DNA from: Riemerella columbina
Lineage (GTDB): Bacteria > Bacteroidota > Bacteroidia > Flavobacteriales > Weeksellaceae
Reading direction: 5' to 3'
NCBI RefSeq assembly: GCF_030517065.1
Contig: NZ_CP103950.1
Coordinates: 124,001 to 188,000 of the forward strand
Length of the DNA stretch: 64,000 nucleotides
The position numbers were made by a program, and so were the translations under genes. Of this stretch, positions 55,178 to 63,032 are shown piece after piece (position 1 is the first letter of the stretch; each line of letters starts with the position of its first letter). The notes below the pieces were generated by a model. The model worked only from the letters and a program-made list of their open reading frames with translations, was not told the origin of the DNA and made no database searches.

Positions 55178-55779
55178 CTAACAGGTGGCAACTTTTGCCT
55201 CAGTAATTTTTTTGTATCTTTGGTTTCGGCGAACCTCGTGCCTCGGTTTGGCAAGGAGCGGTAACTGGTGGCTTAGTAGCAGGGTTAAATCATGTGATGC
55301 ATCAATTGGATCCTCCTAAAGGCTTTAAAGGAAAAGAATGGAAAGATAAAGACGGAACATTTACTAGAAATGAAGATGGAAGTTATGATGTTTCTAATAG
55401 CCCTGATAAAATAGGGAAGTATAAAGAAATAAAAGAGGTGATTCTAACTGTTAAATCTAAGTTAAGACAAAATGTAGATAATGTTGTTGCTGGTTTAGGA
55501 ATTAATACTTCGATAAAAGAAGGGCTTTTAGAGTCTGTTAAATTAAATAAAAGCGCTGCAAAATACCTGAAGCTAACAAAAAGATTAGGAGTTATTGGTG
55601 CAGGGTATGATATTTTCCAAAATGGAAGAAGTTTTGTGAATAACCCCTCACTATATAACACAGCAAAATTAGGCATAAGTATTATCTCAGTCACAAATCC
55701 TTGGATTGGCTTAGGTTTAGGAATTTTAGATGTTACTGGAGGAACAGATTGGATATTAACAAATACAATAGGAAAATAA
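55178..55779 (+). pseudogene. Displaced RHS tip cassette 3, anchor split by a 53-bp insert
   Basis: The anchor starts TELTGGNF at about 55175-55195. It is then interrupted by 53 unrelated bases (to 55248) that shift the frame, and resumes WQGAVTGGLVAGLNHVMHQLDPPKGFKGKEW. The longest intact frame starts at a GTG at 55294. The tip is paralogous to cassette 1 (same DPPKGFKGK, KDGTF.(R/K)NEDGSY, KYKEI, TDWxL landmarks). The insert contains a promoter-like TATCTTTG at 55215-55222. Confidence 0.7.
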
Positions 55780-56171
55780 TGTTAAAAATTATAGTATTTC
55801 TTTATTTATATTATTTTAAAATTGAAAAAAGCAAAACTTCGGCATATATTAGAGTTTTGGTTTGGTGGTTTATAATTTTTGGTTTACTTCAAATATTAGT
55901 TTTTAAGTATTTAGATATTAAAATACCATTTATTGATCAAGGGATATTGAAGGATACAAAGTTCTCTGTATTTTTAGTTTCACTGCCTTATTTTGGAATA
56001 TTCTATTGGTTGTACCCGCCCAAAAAGTTAGAAAGGTATAAAGATAAATTTACTTATCCCAAGAATTATATTTGGTATTTGAGGGTTGCGTTTATATTAT
56101 ATATGATTGTGTTTATATTGTCGGGGTTTGCTTTGCAGGAGGTGCAGTTGCTGGTGCAGTCAGTGGGCTAG
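55779..56171 (+). CDS. Membrane protein, candidate immunity for cassette 3 (3' end recombined)
   Basis: 130 aa, start ATG overlapping the toxin stop (TAATG). Three to four transmembrane segments. A paralogue of the cassette 1 immunity protein. The last ~10 residues (FALQEVQLLVQSVG) are read from the incoming pre-toxin of the next cassette in another frame, so its natural C-terminus was replaced by recombination. Confidence 0.68.
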   Translation: MLKIIVFLYLYYFKIEKSKTSAYIRVLVWWFIIFGLLQILVFKYLDIKIPFIDQGILKDTKFSVFLVSLPYFGIFYWLYPPKKLERYKDKFTYPKNYIWYLRVAFILYMIVFILSGFALQEVQLLVQSVG

Positions 56172-56806
56172 GGAATGCTGCAATTTTTGGAGAGAATATT
56201 GGGCGTGGTATAATAGCAGGATTTATTTCTGGCGCTATAGGAGGAGCGGTAATAGGTGGTACGGTAGGCGGTATACAGCAGGGGTTAGCTAATGCAAAAG
56301 TCAACACTACAGGTATAGGAACTAAAGGGAATATATGGACGGGAAATGCTGTAGCACCTGGTCGAAGTGTTTGGGCGCTAAATAATACGCCAAAGGCGAC
56401 AACGGTTGGGAAAGTAGGTAGGTTGGAAGTGGGTAGACTAGAAAAAATAAGTATAGAAAGCCCTAATGCAGATGGATATTTAAAAATAAAAGAATTAGGT
56501 GATGGAGTAAAAATCATCCCTAAACCTAATGAAATAATTCAGAGCGTGAAAGAATTTAATATAACAGGTAAAGGTCATCTAAATGGAAACCTAAATGTAT
56601 CACAATCAGACTATAATAATTTATTACGAGGATATACATATAACTCAACCCCTAGAATAAGCACGAATGGTATAACCTATCCATTTAAAACTCCTTCTTA
56701 CAATGGCTCTTTTTATATTTCATCCTCGGGTGGCGAACCAACTATGCAAATAATTAATAATGTAACTTTATTCAAATATAAAATTAGATTTACTATACAC
56801 CCTTAG
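56072..56806 (+). pseudogene. Displaced tip cassette 4 with a different pre-toxin
   Basis: The frame opens inside the preceding immunity gene. Recognisable RHS-type pre-toxin begins near 56129 (FAGGAVAGAVSGLGNAAIFG, GAIGGAVIGGTVGGIQQGLA). This glycine-rich anchor differs from the NFWQGA anchor of all other cassettes, so it comes from another RHS lineage. The tip of about 110 residues (SPNADGYLKIKELG to YKIRFTIHP) matches no family I recognise. Followed by its own immunity candidate. Confidence 0.62.
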
Positions 56807-56814
56807 TTTACTTT

Positions 56815-57456
56815 ATGGACAAATTAAAAAATTACTTTCAATTTTATTTTGATGAAGATTTATATAAAGATTATCATCATTTTTTAGATCAAACTAATAT
56901 AAAAAACAGGTTTGACCAAATTAGTCATTTTGATATTAATAATGTAAATAATAAAGTATTATTAAATGTATCAGCTAATGCTGATATATTAGATAATGAA
57001 AAATTAAAACAAATACAAGATATATGTAATAATTTTAATAACCTTTTTTTTTACTTTCTATCAGGGACTCCTGAAGAGGGATTTTGCTTGAAATTCCCAT
57101 CAAATAAAAATGATATTATAATCAGAAATAGAGATAACCTATTCTACTCTTTTTTTTCAGAATATAACTTCTGGTTTTCAGATAACTGGTGTAGATGGGT
57201 GAGTGGAGGATATATAGATGACATTTTCATTAGTGAGAATAAATATATAAATTTTAGTCATGAATTAATTTCTTCCAAAACAGAAGATTTTGATAATATT
57301 TTCAACCTCTATACCAAACATTATGGAATCATAACTCCAATATTAGAGCATAAAGAATTTTTGAAAAAAATATTTAAACATGACTTTAATTATTTGCTTT
57401 CGGATAATATTTACATCACACAAAAGTCGATAGAATATATTAATGACCAATTATAA
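56815..57456 (+). CDS. Uncharacterised protein, candidate immunity for cassette 4
   Basis: 213 aa, soluble, acidic and aromatic-rich (FQFYFDEDLYKDYHHFLD, YNFWFSDNWCRWVSGGYIDD). No signal peptide, so cytoplasmic, which suggests a cytoplasmic toxin target. Starts 8 bp after cassette 4. No family assigned. Confidence 0.62.
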   Translation: MDKLKNYFQFYFDEDLYKDYHHFLDQTNIKNRFDQISHFDINNVNNKVLLNVSANADILDNEKLKQIQDICNNFNNLFFYFLSGTPEEGFCLKFPSNKNDIIIRNRDNLFYSFFSEYNFWFSDNWCRWVSGGYIDDIFISENKYINFSHELISSKTEDFDNIFNLYTKHYGIITPILEHKEFLKKIFKHDFNYLLSDNIYITQKSIEYINDQL

Positions 57457-57755
57457 AAATAGAAAAAAAGAGTAGAAACTAGGACTTTACATCTCAATTG
57501 GTGATAAAACGAGTACTGCTAAACTGACACAAAAAGTAAAGTTAGATTTCGTGGTTTAGTCGAAGTTCTATCTAACCTACACCGAAGCGATACACAATAA
57601 AAAAGACAGCCAAAATGGTAAAAAAGCATTACCTTTTGTATAGTTTTAATGGTTGGAGCAGTGTGATGAGTACTATATTTTTTTAAGTCAGTTATATAAA
57701 TTTTTTTATATCTTTGATAACAAAAGAGAAAAAGTTCGTTAAAAAGTAAATTACC
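57457..57755. other. Spacer of unknown origin between cassettes 4 and 5
   Basis: 300 bp AT-rich stretch with no supported gene. A minus-strand frame (57519-57764) ends RTSTKPRNLTLLFVSV and could be a mobile-element remnant, but I see no terminal repeats. RHS similarity begins abruptly at 57756. Confidence 0.35.
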
Positions 57756-58883
57756 AATACCCAAAACTACAATAAATACGGCTATGTGCTGAACAACCCG
57801 CTGATGTGCAATGACCCAAGTGGGGAGTTCTTTGCGTTCCTTGGGCTTGGAGTATTATTTTGGAAAGCTGTTATAATAGGGGCAGCTGTAGGCTTAGCCT
57901 CTTATACCATAGGTTTAGCGGTAACAGGCAATTTAGACCAATGGAATTTAGGCGGGGCGCTCAAATCAATGTTGTTTGGTGCGGCAGGCGGAGCCGTAAG
58001 CTTTGGAGTGGGTAGCATTTTTAGTACTTCTACAGGCACGCTATCCAGTATTGGCACAAGCATTCAGAATACTTTGGGAGGTGTAGGCTTATCGGTAATA
58101 CAAGCAGGTACCCACGCGATTTCTCAAGGGGTATTAGGCTTAATGCAGGGGCAAGACTTTTTAAGTTCAGCCGTTGGAGGCTTTGCAGGGAGTTTAGGTG
58201 CTAGTGGCTTTGGTGCCGTTGCAGGAGACTGGGCAGGTAAAGCAGGCGGACAAATATTCTTTGGAGCGTTATCAGGCGGCATAGGTGCAGAGCTAAGTGG
58301 TGGAAATTTCTGGCAAGGGGCGGTAACTTGTGGCATTGTAGCTGGGTTAAATCATGTACTTCACGATACTAATTTACCTGATAATGGATATGATGAAGAT
58401 GGAAAGAAGATTAATAATCTAGGTGGGGACGAAATAGATTATATTTTAAGAAAAAATCCTTTTGGAGAAGGTTACCAAATATTAGATGAAATTAAAGTTA
58501 AGCATATTTATGGTTCTTATGGAAACGGCGAAAGTTATGGTTATAGATTACACCACAAATTGCCAAGTCCTGCTTTGTATGATCCTAGTTTTAGTATAAT
58601 CTCAACCTATGTTGGAGGGGCTATTACAGTAAAAGGAATTGGTAATTATCTAACGAGAACAACAGGAGGTATAAAACAATGGATTAGAACAGGAAATTCA
58701 TATAGTCATGCAGGGAAGTTTAAAACATATAGTACTAGATGGGGAGCAGGAGGAAACCATTGGAAAAAAATAGGAAATCCGACTTTACAAAATTTGAATA
58801 GGGCGTTTAGAAAAACTAAACTTCCTGGTAACAGTTGGAGAACAAAAGATCCAGGACATTTTCATTGGAAAAAAATTAAATAA
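57756..58883 (+). pseudogene. Displaced RHS tip cassette 5 with the longest core remnant
   Basis: Begins in mid-core (NTQNYNKYGYVLNNPLMCNDPSGEF, just after an in-frame TAA at 57747) and copies about 200 residues of the main protein's pre-toxin, including GTHAISQGVLGLMQGQDFLS and the anchor GGNFWQGAVTCGIVAGLNH. The first possible start is a GTG at 57786. The tip (~160 aa) ends in a basic, aromatic region finishing RTKDPGHFHWKKIK, a His-rich ending reminiscent of nuclease-type RHS tips, though no family is assigned. Confidence 0.75.
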
Positions 58884-58894
58884 TATATTATAGC

Positions 58895-59233
58895 ATGAAA
58901 TATTTAAAATTTAAATCCCCTTGGGATTATAATGATAAGAAGAAAAGTTTTGTAGAAAAAATTATTTTATATTTGGGACTATCAGCCAATCCTGATTATG
59001 ATAACAAAATATACAATGTTGAATTCTGGCTAGTAGAATTTGATGAAGAAGATATACCCATTAGAGAAATTGGTTTAGATAATAACTCAAAAGTCATTTT
59101 AAAAATGCCCTATAAAAAAAACTATGGATACTGGACAGATAATAATTTGGTGTATGACGATTTTATTAGTGATTTTGCTTCCGTAAAAATAGAAAAAAAG
59201 GAGTTTGAAGAAAAATGGAAAGCAATAAGATAA
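58895..59233 (+). CDS. Uncharacterised small protein, candidate immunity for cassette 5
   Basis: 112 aa, soluble, acidic with many aromatics (YNVEFWLVEFDEEDIPIREI, KKNYGYWTDNNLVYDDF). No signal peptide. 11 bp after cassette 5. The size and composition fit cytoplasmic immunity proteins; role inferred from position. Confidence 0.62.
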   Translation: MKYLKFKSPWDYNDKKKSFVEKIILYLGLSANPDYDNKIYNVEFWLVEFDEEDIPIREIGLDNNSKVILKMPYKKNYGYWTDNNLVYDDFISDFASVKIEKKEFEEKWKAIR

Positions 59234-59305
59234 CTTAGCAATACCTTTCTTTTGGCAACAATGAAAACTGTTGGTTTAAGCAAATTTGCTCAAAATACAG
59301 TCGGT

Positions 59306-59892
59306 ATAGGTGCTTTTGAGCACTATCTAGAGGAATAGGTGCAGAACTAAGCGGCGGCAACTTCTGGCAAGGGGCTATTACTGGTGGTTTAGTTGCTGGG
59401 TTAAACCACGGGTTGCATACCACAGTAAATAAATTACAACAAAATAGTCGTGTGAAAACAGCTCTAAAAAAATTAAATATAGATCCTAATAGCAAGCCTG
59501 AATTTTCAAAAGAAGCTGTTATTGATTTAACCGTAAGAGATGAAAACCTCAATGAAATGTATAAAAATGCAGATTATCCTTCGATTTCTTTGGACTCTAA
59601 TCAAATAAAACCAGGGAAAACAGAGATGTCAGGAATTACACTTGGGCAGAAAGCATTTCAATCATATAGAAACCTTTATTTAACCTTAGGACACGAATTC
59701 ATTCACGCTTATCATTTTGCGAGTGGTATGATGAGTTATTGGAGTAATGGTTTTAAAAAAGAATATATAAATCGAGCTACATATAATACAGAAAGAGCGG
59801 CTTACTCTTGGTTGCAACTATATGATTCGCCTTCAATGAAATACAAATGGGAATATCAATTTATTGTAAATTATGGTCATTTAATGAAATAA
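59306..59892 (+). pseudogene. Displaced RHS tip cassette 6, HExxH metallopeptidase-like toxin
   Basis: Starts abruptly with ALSRGIGAELSGGNFWQGAI after a TGA. No standard start precedes the anchor, and a frame is possible from 59413. The tip carries the zinc-protease motif LGHEFIHAYHFASG and a likely third ligand Glu in TERAAYSW about 30 residues on. Near-identical to cassette 7 up to MMSYW, then divergent. Likely a proteolytic toxin; the target is unknown. Confidence 0.75.
59404..59742 (+). repeat. Direct repeat A, copy 1 (toxin tip)
   Basis: About 339 bp, nearly identical (two differences noticed) to 60663-61001, encoding the anchor end and most of the metallopeptidase tip. Confidence 0.9.
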
Positions 59893-59898
59893 AAAGTT

Positions 59899-60489
59899 AT
59901 GAAATATGTGATATTTACTTTTTTGTTTCTTCTTATTTCTTGCGGGCAGAAAGATTTAGAAGTTACCCTGCCTGACCAAGAAATTTTTAGTCATGATTCT
60001 TTGGAGGTCAAAATACAGAATAATACAAATAAAGATTATCTATTTTTTTTCGAGCATAATAGATTGGAATACTCCGAAAGTTCAAATTCATTGGAAGTTA
60101 TTATAACAAAAAATAAAAAACCTGTAAAATCTCAATTGGCTATTATTGATGCTTTTGTAATTCCAGATGAAGATGGTTATATTGATAAAAAAGATTCTCT
60201 TGAAGCGGCAAAATTCTTTGATTGTTCGGAGCATCTTATTAAAGTGGTTCCCGCTAAAAGTCATATTATGCTGAAATTCTTGATATTGGATGAAGCAAAT
60301 AGATGTGGCGCTGGGTTTTTTCCAGAAATTAAGAAAAATCAGTTTTACGAACTAAAACTTAAAATCAACACGGACACCACTCTAATAAAAAAGGAAGAAA
60401 TGAAACAAATTAATACCCACCGAAAAGGCAAAAAAATAAAGTTATTTCAAGGACAACTTGAATCTAATACGGTAAAGTTAAATAATTGA
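59899..60489 (+). CDS. Lipoprotein, candidate immunity for the metallopeptidase tip (cassette 6)
   Basis: 196 aa. Lipoprotein signal MKYVIFTFLFLLISC (lipobox LISC). Beta-rich domain starting EVTLPDQEIFSHDSLEVKIQNN and ending GKKIKLFQGQLESNTVKLNN. 6 bp after cassette 6. A paralogue, itself broken, follows cassette 7. Envelope location suggests the protease toxin is blocked outside the cytoplasm (inference). Confidence 0.68.
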   Translation: MKYVIFTFLFLLISCGQKDLEVTLPDQEIFSHDSLEVKIQNNTNKDYLFFFEHNRLEYSESSNSLEVIITKNKKPVKSQLAIIDAFVIPDEDGYIDKKDSLEAAKFFDCSEHLIKVVPAKSHIMLKFLILDEANRCGAGFFPEIKKNQFYELKLKINTDTTLIKKEEMKQINTHRKGKKIKLFQGQLESNTVKLNN

Positions 60490-60560
60490 TTTTCTGTTTG
60501 TTTAATAAAAAAATATGAAAACAATAAGAGTGATAAAGGAATATAAAAACTCCGATGATT
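60422..60560 (+). repeat. Direct repeat B, copy 1
   Basis: 139 bp matching 62523-62661 with few substitutions. It spans the 3' end of the lipoprotein immunity gene and the first 15 codons of a small downstream gene. Confidence 0.9.
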
Positions 60561-60562
60561 AG
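60515..60562 (+). pseudogene. Truncated copy of the 86-aa gene at 62616
   Basis: MKTIRVIKEYKNSDD then stop, matching the first 15 residues of the intact gene (MKIIRVIEEFNNSND). The remainder was replaced by the pre-toxin of cassette 7, marking a recombination junction near 60560-60578. Confidence 0.75.
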
Positions 60563-61142
60563 TATACTTTCCTCTCATGCATTATCAGGCGGTATAGGAG
60601 CCGAGCTAACAGATGGAAATTTCTGGCAAGGGGCTATTACGGGCGGGTTGGTTGCTGGGCTTAACCACGGGTTGCATACCACAGTAAATAAATTACAACA
60701 AAATAGTCGTGTGAAAACAGCTCTAAAAAAATTAAATATAGATCCTAATAGCAAGCCTGAATTTTCAAAAGAAGCTGTTATTGATTTAACCGTAAGAGAT
60801 GAAAACCTCAATGAAATGTATAAAAATGCAGATTATCCTTCGATTTCTTTGGACTCTAATCAAATAAAACCAGGGAAAACAGAGATGTCAGGAATTACAC
60901 TTGGGCAGAAAGCATTTCAATCATATAGAAACCTTTATTTAACCTTAGGACACGAATTCATTCACGCTTATCATTTTGCAAGTGGTATGATGAGCTATTG
61001 GGAAAATAATTTGGGATCAAAAACAGCCAAATATCTAACTGAAAGAGCAGCTTATACTTGGATACAACTATATGACTCTCCTTCAATGAAATATAAGTGG
61101 GAGTATGAATTTTTGAAAAACTATAGTCATTTATTGAAATAA
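60555..61142 (+). pseudogene. Displaced RHS tip cassette 7, HExxH metallopeptidase-like toxin
   Basis: 195-aa open frame using an ATG that belongs to the truncated upstream gene. RHS similarity starts at ALSGGIGAELTDGNFWQGAI. Zinc motif LGHEFIHAYHF and TERAAYTW as in cassette 6, with a different stretch after MMSYW (ENNLGSKTAKYL). Lacks an RHS shell and signal. Its immunity gene is interrupted by an insertion sequence. Confidence 0.75.
60663..61001 (+). repeat. Direct repeat A, copy 2 (toxin tip)
   Basis: Near-identical to 59404-59742, offset 1259 bp. Confidence 0.9.
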
Positions 61143-61282
61143 TTTTACAAAAAAATGAAATATATAATTTTAATATTATTAACCCTTATTTCTTGCCATA
61201 AGGTGAAAAACACAGTGGATTTAGAAATTACTAATTCAAAATTAAAAATAAAAGACAGTCTGAATATAAAAATCACAAATAA

Positions 61283-61290
61283 TACAGAAG
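61283..61290. repeat. 8-bp target-site duplication, left copy
   Basis: TACAGAAG directly before the IS; the right copy is at 62115-62122. Confidence 0.9.
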
Positions 61291-62114
61291 CCCCGTTGTG
61301 CATTTAGCACAAATTCACTTTAATTTTGTTCAAATCTCTCTTGAATACGAAAAAATTGAGATACTGAATCATGGTAAAAGAAGTGATTTTTGACAGTATT
61401 CTTGTAATGAATCCCTGAAAAGTTTTGGCTAAGTTGATGCCCATTAAAAACTGTCCGCACAGCTGGGAAAAATTCGTCTCAATACGTTTTCTAATTCTTG
61501 ATTTGACTTTTGGAAACGCTACAAAATCATGCTGGTTTTTCCGCATCGGAACGGATAAGTTGATGTTAGAACAGTTAAATAAATCCAGTTGAATTTCCTT
61601 GCTGATATAGCCTCTATCCCCGATTAACTCACAGTTTTTAAAGTCTTCTTTGATGTCTTTCAGGTAGTTGACATCATGGACATTAGCAGGTGTAAAATCA
61701 AAGGAATGAAAGATGCCATTTTTGTCGCAAACCGCATGAAGTTTGTACCCAAAATACTTTATTTTTTCGATGTATGAAAAAAGTTTTCGTTTTCTTTTGT
61801 TATAAACGCTTCTTTCTATTTTGCTGTCTAATTCTGTTCCAGCGATGCATCTAAATAGCTGAAGTTCAGAGTTTATCGACATATATTACCGCGGTAATGT
61901 TCAGTGCCACTAATTCCATATCAGACAATTTCGGTTTTCGGATTTTCTTTTTAGTAGGAATATTTTTGCAAGTTTCTTTCAGTTCTTTCAAAATAATTTT
62001 GTAGTTTTGTATAAGATTGTTCATGTATTTAATCAATTGATAACTAATTAAATATACGACTTTTTAGTCGAATGAACAATCTTTTTTTATTTTTTTTCCT
62101 AAATGCACAAGGGG
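61291..62114 (-). mobile_element. Defective IS982-family insertion sequence (824 bp)
   Basis: Terminal inverted repeats CCCCGTTGTGCATTTAG (61291-61307) and CTAAATGCACAAGGGG (62099-62114), one extra G in the left end. Flanked by an 8-bp direct repeat TACAGAAG, as left by transposition. The family is assigned from the transposase. IS982 elements are about 1 kb, so roughly 150 bp appear deleted. Confidence 0.88.
61304..62024 (-). pseudogene. IS982-family transposase, frameshifted and internally deleted
   Basis: Starts at the ATG at 62024 (MNNLIQNYKIILKELKETCK). One extra base near 61888 breaks the frame after DMELVALNITA. The rest continues from 61882 (MSINSELQLFRCIAGTEL) to 61304. Between LFSYIEKI and YFGYKLHAVCDKNG about 50 residues usual in the family are missing, including the first catalytic Asp region (family knowledge). 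The DDE remnants NVHDVNYLKD and LIGDRGYISKE are present. Not functional on its own. Confidence 0.85.
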
Positions 62115-62522
62115 TACAGAAGATATTTATCTATTTTATATAGATGAAAAAAGACTGTATAGTAGAGATATGCCATTATTATTTTTTGCTGAGATTTTGC
62201 ATAATAACATTCTTGTACCTGCTAATTATTCTATTTCTTCTCCTTTTTGGGTATTGGACGAAGATGGAACTATGAGTGAAGAAGACCGTTTATTACAAAA
62301 AGAATATATTGATTGTCTTAAAAAAGATAGAAGCGAGGTGTTTATATTAAAGCCGAATCAAGTCAAAAATTTTAAACTTCCGTTAATTGATTCCGCTGAT
62401 GAATGTGGAGAAATAGACTATCCGATTTTAGAAAAAGGGAAGAGCTATAAAGTCTCAGTTAAATTGCGTTTGGATAGTAATATCATTCCCAAAAAAAAAT
62501 ATGGAAAGAATAAACCATCTTA

Positions 62523-62661
62523 GAAAAGGCAAAAAAATAAAGTTATTTCAAGGACAACTTGAATCTAATACGGTAAAGTTAAATAATTGATTTTCTGTTT
62601 ATTTAATAAAAAATTATGAAAATAATAAGAGTGATAGAAGAGTTTAATAATTCCAATGATT
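62523..62661 (+). repeat. Direct repeat B, copy 2
   Basis: 139 bp matching 60422-60560, offset 2101 bp. Confidence 0.9.
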
Positions 62662-62876
62662 TTTTGAATAGGGAGTATATTTTAAACCTTACAGCACAAG
62701 AGATTTTAGAAATTTTAGATGATTTAGTTTTACACGAAGATGATTATCCTGATGAGATATATGACCCTTATGACCTTACTCCTCAGCAGGTTGAAAAATT
62801 AAAACCTTTTCTAAACGATGAACTAAAAGAAGATTTTGAAAAATATTCTTATCAATTAGGGTGTTATGAGGGATAA
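62616..62876 (+). CDS. Small acidic protein, possible orphan immunity protein
   Basis: 86 aa, strongly acidic, helical (FLNREYILNLTAQEILEILD, DPYDLTPQQVEKLKPFLND). No signal. A truncated copy at 60515 occupies the same position after the cassette 6 immunity gene, so this gene belongs to the duplicated cassette unit. Function unknown; immunity role is positional inference. Confidence 0.62.
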   Translation: MKIIRVIEEFNNSNDFLNREYILNLTAQEILEILDDLVLHEDDYPDEIYDPYDLTPQQVEKLKPFLNDELKEDFEKYSYQLGCYEG

Positions 62877-62980
62877 AAAATAGTTATTTCGCAATATCTA
62901 CATTTGCAGGATATGGTGGATTGATAATAAAAGTTATAAAAAGAATTTAAGAAAAAGGAGGTAGTGTTAATATTTAATTT

Positions 62981-63007
62981 AAAAGGGCGGTTAATCGCTG
63001 CTCTTTT
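62981..63007 (+). terminator. Hairpin at the end of the toxin locus
   Basis: AAAAGGGC pairs with GCTCTTTT (one G-T) around an 11-nt loop and is followed by CTT. Likely terminator separating the locus from the next gene. Confidence 0.55.
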
Positions 63008-63009
63008 CT

Positions 63010-63017
63010 TACATTTG
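63010..63017 (+). promoter_or_regulatory. -7 promoter element of the 67-aa gene
   Basis: TACATTTG, a perfect TAnnTTTG, 15 bp before the ATG at 63033. Confidence 0.5.
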
Positions 63018-63032
63018 TAAAAAATTAAAGAG

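Larger units (their letters stand above)
61155..62523 (+). pseudogene. Lipoprotein immunity gene split by an insertion sequence
   Basis: The 5' part is MKYIILILLTLISC..., ending NITNNTE at 61290. After removing 61291-62114 and one copy of TACAGAAG, the frame continues DIYLFYIDEKRLYSRDMPLL. It is homologous to the cassette 6 immunity protein (same DEDG, lipobox and C-terminal landmarks). Downstream, an A9 run at 62491-62499 shifts the frame. With eight A the protein would end with the family's RKGKKIKLFQGQL tail; instead it stops at 62523 (GKNKPS). Doubly inactivated. Confidence 0.85.

Noticed and set aside
57519..57764. 81-codon minus-strand ORF
   Set aside because: Runs into RHS remnant sequence, has no recognised domain or terminal repeats. 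Kept only as a possible remnant.
59404..61001. Repeats in the toxin array as a CRISPR array
   Set aside because: The repeats are long coding duplications, not short regularly spaced units; no cas genes.
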